Of a stretch of DNA of 24,911 nucleotides, positions 20,571-24,911 are shown piece by piece. The notes under the pieces were generated by a model. The model searched no databases. It was not told where the DNA came from and worked only from the letters and a program-made list of their open reading frames with translations. Position numbers and translations under genes: made by a program. Location: contig JAIPMN010013088.1 in assembly GCA_020650975.1 (NCBI GenBank), positions 1-24,911 on the forward strand. The letters are read 5' to 3'. This stretch comes from Apostichopus californicus (taxonomy: Eukaryota; Echinodermata; Holothuroidea; Aspidochirotida; Stichopodidae). Position 1 is the first letter of the stretch. Every line of letters begins with the position of its first letter.

Positions 20571-20705
20571 TGTGCTAATAGCGAAATATTTTCTTTACAA
20601 TCTGCGCTAATAGATGCGAGATATTTTCTTTACAATCTGCGCTAATAGATGCGAGATATTTTCTTTACAATCTGTGCTAATAGATGCGAAGTATTTTCTG
20701 CACAA
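20571..20705 (+). repeat. 35-bp tandem repeat x 4
   Basis: 'gctaatag' starts at 20574, 20606, 20641 and 20676. The unit is 'gctaatagatgcgagatatt' plus 'ttctttacaatctgc'. The two middle copies are identical over almost the whole unit. Confidence 0.93.
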
Positions 20706-22826
20706 TGGATTAGCCAATTCATGTAGGCTATAGCTTGGAGCAAACAACTCACTCTTAGCTGAAACATCATGCTGTAAGGAGTCATATGATTTTATGTGTC
20801 TCTCTTGGTAAGGCGCTCGATTATTTTTCCGTTTCAACACATGGCATGGGATATAGTTCATTTTCGAAAAGCCCATATTAGCCTGGGGCCATAATAGTGT
20901 GAATTTGGAATTCATTGTTGGCAAGAAGTGTGTTGAGAGGGGTCGCCTGGGTACCAGAATCTGATGAGTCTGAGGAGGGCAGCTGTTTCATGGCAGTATT
21001 GGAAGTGACATATATCACTGCAGCTATACTACGATGCTTGCCAAGGGACGATAATATGATACCATTGTAAGTAGAACTTTGACATTATACCTGTATTTAC
21101 AGTAAACATTATTTGGTTAAATATGTTAAATTGCTATCGGGTAAAAACGATGTTAAAGGGATGCAAATCAAGCCAGGACTTTGAAGACCAAAATTTAGGA
21201 AAAGTTGTTTAATTTCTCTGTGAAATTTATATATTTTCATGCATGCATTATTTGTGGCTTTTAGATAATGAGAATATAGCATGCATAATAGGTGATCGAT
21301 TGTGTGATATCAGTGAATTATTGCAATTTAGAGATATAATTTCACTATGCCACACGCATTATTCGAAGGTGTACGACATGTGGCAGTAAAACTGTTCCGC
21401 AAGGGTATGGAAGTAAAGTTATTTTGATGTTTGAAATGAGTTTAACAAAATGTAAAATTAACTGGAACGACTAAAGTGATGGGTAATTTGGGGTAAATTA
21501 TTCATCCACTAGCGGCCTGAAGTTATTATTTTAGAAATGTTGAAATAGGAATTTCTCAAAATCTTTTAAGTTGAATTTATTGGCCGCAAATATCTTCCAC
21601 ATTTCATTAATTTTATACTATTATTTGGAAACGTGGAAATAGGAAAATCATCTCAACTAGGATGAAATAAAGCACATAATATTTAATACAGTGCCACTTG
21701 TATATCCATTTGGGATTAATTTGGATCCACTCATTACTTTCACCGGATTCAGCCTTATCAACCTTAACTGACTGGTGTAAACATCTTTATGGCTACGAGA
21801 ACATAAACAAATACTGAGAAGCGTTGGACAACTGAACGTCGTTGGATTTTGAATACTTAATATCGTGTTCACAGGAAACTACTCTTAATATTGTTGTAAA
21901 ACCAACATTATCTATGTATGATGTATCACTTAGCTTCTCTAGGATAAACGAACCGCTGGGGTATTGAGTAAGCGTTACAGTGTAAAATAAAATTTATGTA
22001 GAAACACCCAACATTTGTTAATCTCGTGCAAATGGTTTCAACGTTGCATATTACTTGAACTACATGCTATTACCTGATTAATATTTGAATCCAAGGTATT
22101 GATGATTTAGCCTTATACCCATATTAATTAAAGGAAGACGAAACTTTGTGTAACTTTGAAGAATTACATTTATTATCAAGCTTATACTTGAATGTGTTGT
22201 TGAATTTCTTGTACTGCGTCTTTATATTGGTCGGATAGCCTCTATTCGAACACGCCAAATTGTACCCTGCTCTTGTAGGTGACAACCAGAGTGTTTCAAA
22301 ATGTTAGTGATATATAACAGTGAAAGAAAGGGAATGGTTCATATCATGGTGCACTGTCAATAATTAACACAAGAAGAAATGTCAGCAATAATGTATGTTT
22401 TTCACTAAAGTTCCTTAAGAGTCTGTTCCTATCAAGAGTACCTCAGCAAGTTGTCTTTGTGAAGTGACTAGTCTTCTATTTCAAGAAGAACATTTTGTGC
22501 TTAAATTAGACAAATAAAATACAAGATTTAAAGGAATTTGGAAGAATTGACATAAACAAGGGTGGGGGAGGGCTGGGGTAAGCAAGAGAAGGTGTGTACA
22601 ATATAGGAAAAATTCTCCAAGAAATATGGTTAGACTTTGTGTTTCAGAAATTCATCACTTTCATCTACTGTCTGTAACAGGGCAAAATTCATTCCAAAGT
22701 TTGGTCAACTTTGTAAACAACTTACATTACGGAGAGTATAGTAACTGGCTCGGACGTTTCCAAAGTTAACAAATAGAAACATGTATTTGATTGCATTATG
22801 TTTCCAAACACAATGATATTACTTAC

Positions 22827-22945
22827 CTCCAGCAGAAGACACACTTGTTAGCACATGCCAAGCTGGGAGTGGTCTCCATGCATCGATGACTTTCAATACC
22901 ATAAAAGGTATGTTTGTAGCAACCACCTCTACCCCGAAGCATACT
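22827..22945 (-). CDS. TYW1: TYW1 exon (radical-SAM cluster motif)
   Basis: Acceptor cacacag, donor gtaagt. Encodes [18 protein letters not shown], then the three cluster cysteines at codons 22855-22853, 22843-22841 and 22834-22832. Ends 2 nt into the Arg of CWR. It is the last TYW1 exon visible. Confidence 0.98.
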
Positions 22946-24665
22946 CTGTGTGGGAATAACATTGACCCTTTAAGATAATGATTTTGAATCAAAACTGCTC
23001 TTCTAAAACTCTCTTCAAATATCACCCAAAAGACAGACTCCTCTGAATAGTTTTAATGAAATTTTACACATTTCTCTTACAGTACATCTCTAGCATTTAG
23101 CTTTACTTTAAACTGTTGGATTTGCATTTAGGGAAAACGTCCAATATTCCTTACCTTTGTCCACCTGCAGAGCTTAACTCCTGAATGTGAGCCAATTAAT
23201 TTGTAACCTGCAAAGAAAGATATTATTAAATCATTTATAAAGAGAAACTGCCAATCACTCTAGAATTGTGTAATACCACCAACCACCCTACACTGCTGTT
23301 TAGAGACATTACCAATCACCCTACACGGTTGTTTAGAGTCATTACCAACCACCCTACACTGTTGTTTAGTCATTACCAATCACCCTACACTGTTGTTTAG
23401 TCATTACCAATCACCCTACACTGTTGTTTGGAGTCATTACCAACCACCCTACACTGTTGTTTAGTCATTACAAACCATCCTACACTGTTGTTTAGTCATT
23501 ACCAATCACCCTACACTGTTGTTAAGAGACATCACCAATCACCCTACATTGTTTTCTAGAGATATCACCAATCACCCTACACTGTTGTTTAACGATACCA
23601 CCAATCACTTTACACTATTGTTTCAACATACCTCCAATCACCTTAGACTGTTGTTTCAACACAATGTGTGTTTCAATTTATGAATTAATAAACAGTATGA
23701 TGACTGTTCCGAGAGCTCAGGCTATTTAATTTATACACTGAATATGAAGAACTCAAAATGATCAACATTAACATAGAAATGAGTCCAAACCCCTCGCCAA
23801 GTTCATCTACCCCCACCCACCAGCTGCACCCCCCCACCCCCCTTACCTCCAACAGTAAAAAATAATCATTAGTAGAAAACTGTGAAAGAACAGTGACAAC
23901 TCTTTTCATTGTAACCAGGGTCCAGTTGTCAGTGTCTAATATATCATTGATAAACCTCTTGACGCACAGGGATCTAAGGGGGCTGTCTGCAATATTATGG
24001 GGGCCATTTGGCCCATTCTCACCAGCTATTTTCAGCTTGAATTACCATCAAAATTGTTTCTGCATTTGGGAGTCATATTAGCCAGAAACTTGAGGTATTC
24101 CCATGTATGTAACAACATGCCAAGCTTGTTAGTTACTGCAAAGTCTGGTTGATGCTTATCCAATACCAACTTGCCAAGCTAGTAACAAGGAATAAAATTT
24201 AATAACATTCAACAAAGTAAAAATATCGACATATTAATTTAAGATGAACAGATAACAATCAGCCCTTTGTATTTCTCTGCCTTACCTTGTTTGGTCAAGC
24301 TTTGTCGGATCATAGGAGTAACCATCTCTTTGGTTGAATCCCCTGCCTCATTTTTCTAAAAATATAAATGGATTAAAAAAAGTTCTATAAAAATTATTTT
24401 TTGGACTAGATGGCACATCAACGCAGTTTCAAAAGGGAGTCTCACTGCATGAGATTTGGGAATTACAATCACGCTACGAAAACAAAATCCGGAAATTGTC
24501 TACTTTTAAGTTATTACATAATTGGAGACATTACTTTACCTTTTGTGAAGACTTCATCATGACTCCAAGGTCTTCAACATCTAAGACATTTTTGGAGCTC
24601 TCAATATCATCATCTTCATCTTCAAAGACTTCTTCCTGTGTCTCCTCCTCCTCCTCCTCTTGTAT
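22827..24665 (-). CDS. TYW1: TYW1, radical-SAM wybutosine synthase, middle part (4 exons)
   Basis: Join on the minus strand: 24665-24540, 24355-24286, 23207-23155, 22945-22827; 368 nt, about 122 residues. TYW1 joins pyruvate carbons to N1-methylguanosine 37 of tRNA-Phe to make the tricyclic 4-demethylwyosine, using a radical-SAM Fe4S4 cluster. Seen in order: a Glu-rich acidic stretch, [11 protein letters not shown], a variable linker, [34 protein letters not shown], and the cluster motif CANKCVFC (CX3CX2C) with TW... CWR at the end. The N-terminal flavodoxin domain lies upstream of the window. The C-terminal two thirds of the radical-SAM barrel should follow within the next 2.8 kb but is not found. 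All four exons join in frame with GT-AG sites. Confidence 0.97.
23155..23207 (-). CDS. TYW1: TYW1 exon ([18 protein letters not shown])
   Basis: Acceptor tttgcag, donor gtaagg; completes the split Gly and encodes an almost invariant TYW1 segment. Confidence 0.97.
23274..23660 (+). repeat. Minisatellite, about 32-bp unit x ~12 (TYW1 intron)
   Basis: About twelve copies of 'accaatcaccctacactg' plus 'ttgtttagtcatt', with unit length varying between roughly 27 and 36 bp and more decay toward the right end. It fills the intron between two TYW1 exons. Confidence 0.93.
23661..24285 (-). other. Rest of TYW1 intron
   Basis: AT-rich with a C-rich patch at about 23812-23842. No exon or repeat was recognised. 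Confidence 0.5.
24286..24355 (-). CDS. TYW1: TYW1 exon (linker to LTKQG)
   Basis: Acceptor tttttag, donor gtaagg; 23 codons plus 1 nt. Encodes [14 protein letters not shown], matching the family's MITPALREALTKQG. Confidence 0.95.
24540..24665 (-). CDS. TYW1: TYW1 exon (acidic linker, VEDLG)
   Basis: Acceptor tttaaag, donor gtaaag; 42 codons. Glu/Asp-rich run, then [15 protein letters not shown], matching the linker between the flavodoxin and radical-SAM domains. A slightly longer upstream exon end is possible, since the acceptor is not strong. Confidence 0.9.
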
Positions 24666-24895
24666 CTTTAAAGAAATTGACAAAACTCCTTGATATGATC
24701 CCAAATAAAAATATCTCAAGACATAACATATGGGATCCCTTCACGGTTCCCTTACTGAGATATCATGCTAGCAAGGTTGTCACTGCTTGACTTCCACTGA
24801 CCAGTATTGGCCTTTGACCTCCCATGCAATGCATTACATGTACATGCACATGATTTAAATGCTACCTTTGTCATGAAATCAAAAGTGGGAAGGAT

Positions 24896-24910
24896 GGGGG
24901 GGGGGGGGGG
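24896..24910 (+). repeat. 15-base poly-G run at window end
   Basis: G tract ending one base before the end of the window. Further TYW1 5' exons should lie to the right. Confidence 0.95.
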
Positions 24911-24911
24911 C

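Larger units (their letters stand above)
20065..22826. other. 2.8-kb interval without recognisable exons between PLK4 and TYW1
   Basis: On the - strand this should hold the last TYW1 exons, an intergenic space and the first PLK4 exon(s). I searched for the TYW1 segments that follow the cluster motif and for the PLK4 P-loop, VAIK and HPSILE segments and found none. Only a U2-headed element, a 35-bp tandem repeat and plain AT-rich sequence are visible. Confidence 0.7.

Noticed and set aside
20607-20924. 105-residue - strand open frame in the gap between TYW1 and PLK4
   Set aside because: Examined as the missing PLK4 or TYW1 exon; no kinase P-loop or TYW1 barrel motif, and part of it is the 35-bp repeat.
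22724-22790. Strong donor-like site (ccgtaat|gtaagtt on -) downstream of the last TYW1 exon
   Set aside because: The preceding sequence in all frames matches neither the TYW1 segment after the cluster motif nor the PLK4 N-terminus, and no good acceptor pairs with it.
24720-24880. Possible further TYW1 exon upstream of 24665 on the - strand
   Set aside because: One frame reads PTFDFMTK before a gtagca site, but similarity to TYW1 is too weak to support it.
1-24911. CRISPR array, bacterial operon, phage or toxin system
   Set aside because: Intron-bearing animal genes throughout. The direct repeats seen are minisatellites without unique constant-length spacers or associated genes.

Overview
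This is a metazoan nuclear genomic window: AT-rich, with many GT-AG introns, no operons, simple repeats and long G/C homopolymers. The proteins are close to vertebrate ones but the introns are short (mostly 0.2-1 kb). I read it as a marine invertebrate, possibly an echinoderm; that placement is a guess. Three conserved eukaryotic genes can be rebuilt exon by exon, and every junction keeps the reading frame.

Layout. (1) Positions 1-5995, + strand: the last eight coding exons of a RAD50-family DNA-repair ATPase (622-5995, 315 residues plus stop), holding the end of the second coiled coil and the C-terminal ATPase half (signature motif, Walker B, D-loop, H-loop). (2) About 5996-10867: a gene-free interval that I read as two long 3' UTRs facing each other. 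Poly(A) signals point toward each other at 8827 (+) and 8967 (-), and a strong 30-bp hairpin lies at 9727-9825. (3) Positions 20064 down to 10868, - strand: thirteen exons of PLK4, the centriole-duplication kinase, 943 residues plus stop. They run from kinase subdomain III/IV through HRD, DFG, activation loop, phosphodegron, linker and all three polo boxes. The first roughly 74 residues (P-loop and VAIK lysine) are absent. (4) Positions 20065-22826: no recognisable exon; it holds a U2-snRNA-headed element and a 35-bp tandem repeat. (5) Positions 24665 down to 22827, - strand: four exons of TYW1, the radical-SAM enzyme of wybutosine tRNA modification, ending just after the CX3CX2C cluster motif. 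Everything downstream in the protein is missing.

The genes belong to separate pathways (double-strand-break repair, centriole duplication, tRNA modification) and I see no sign of joint function. The main anomalies are structural. TYW1 loses its 3' part and PLK4 loses its 5' part on either side of the same 2.8-kb interval, as expected for a deletion or an assembly collapse. The RAD50 ATPase core carries substitutions at positions that are constant from yeast to human, so it may be a paralogue. The U2-headed, Pol III-like element may be an snRNA-derived SINE or an aberrant snRNA. Introns are rich in minisatellites, including repeat units of about 121, 143, 38, 35 and 32 bp.
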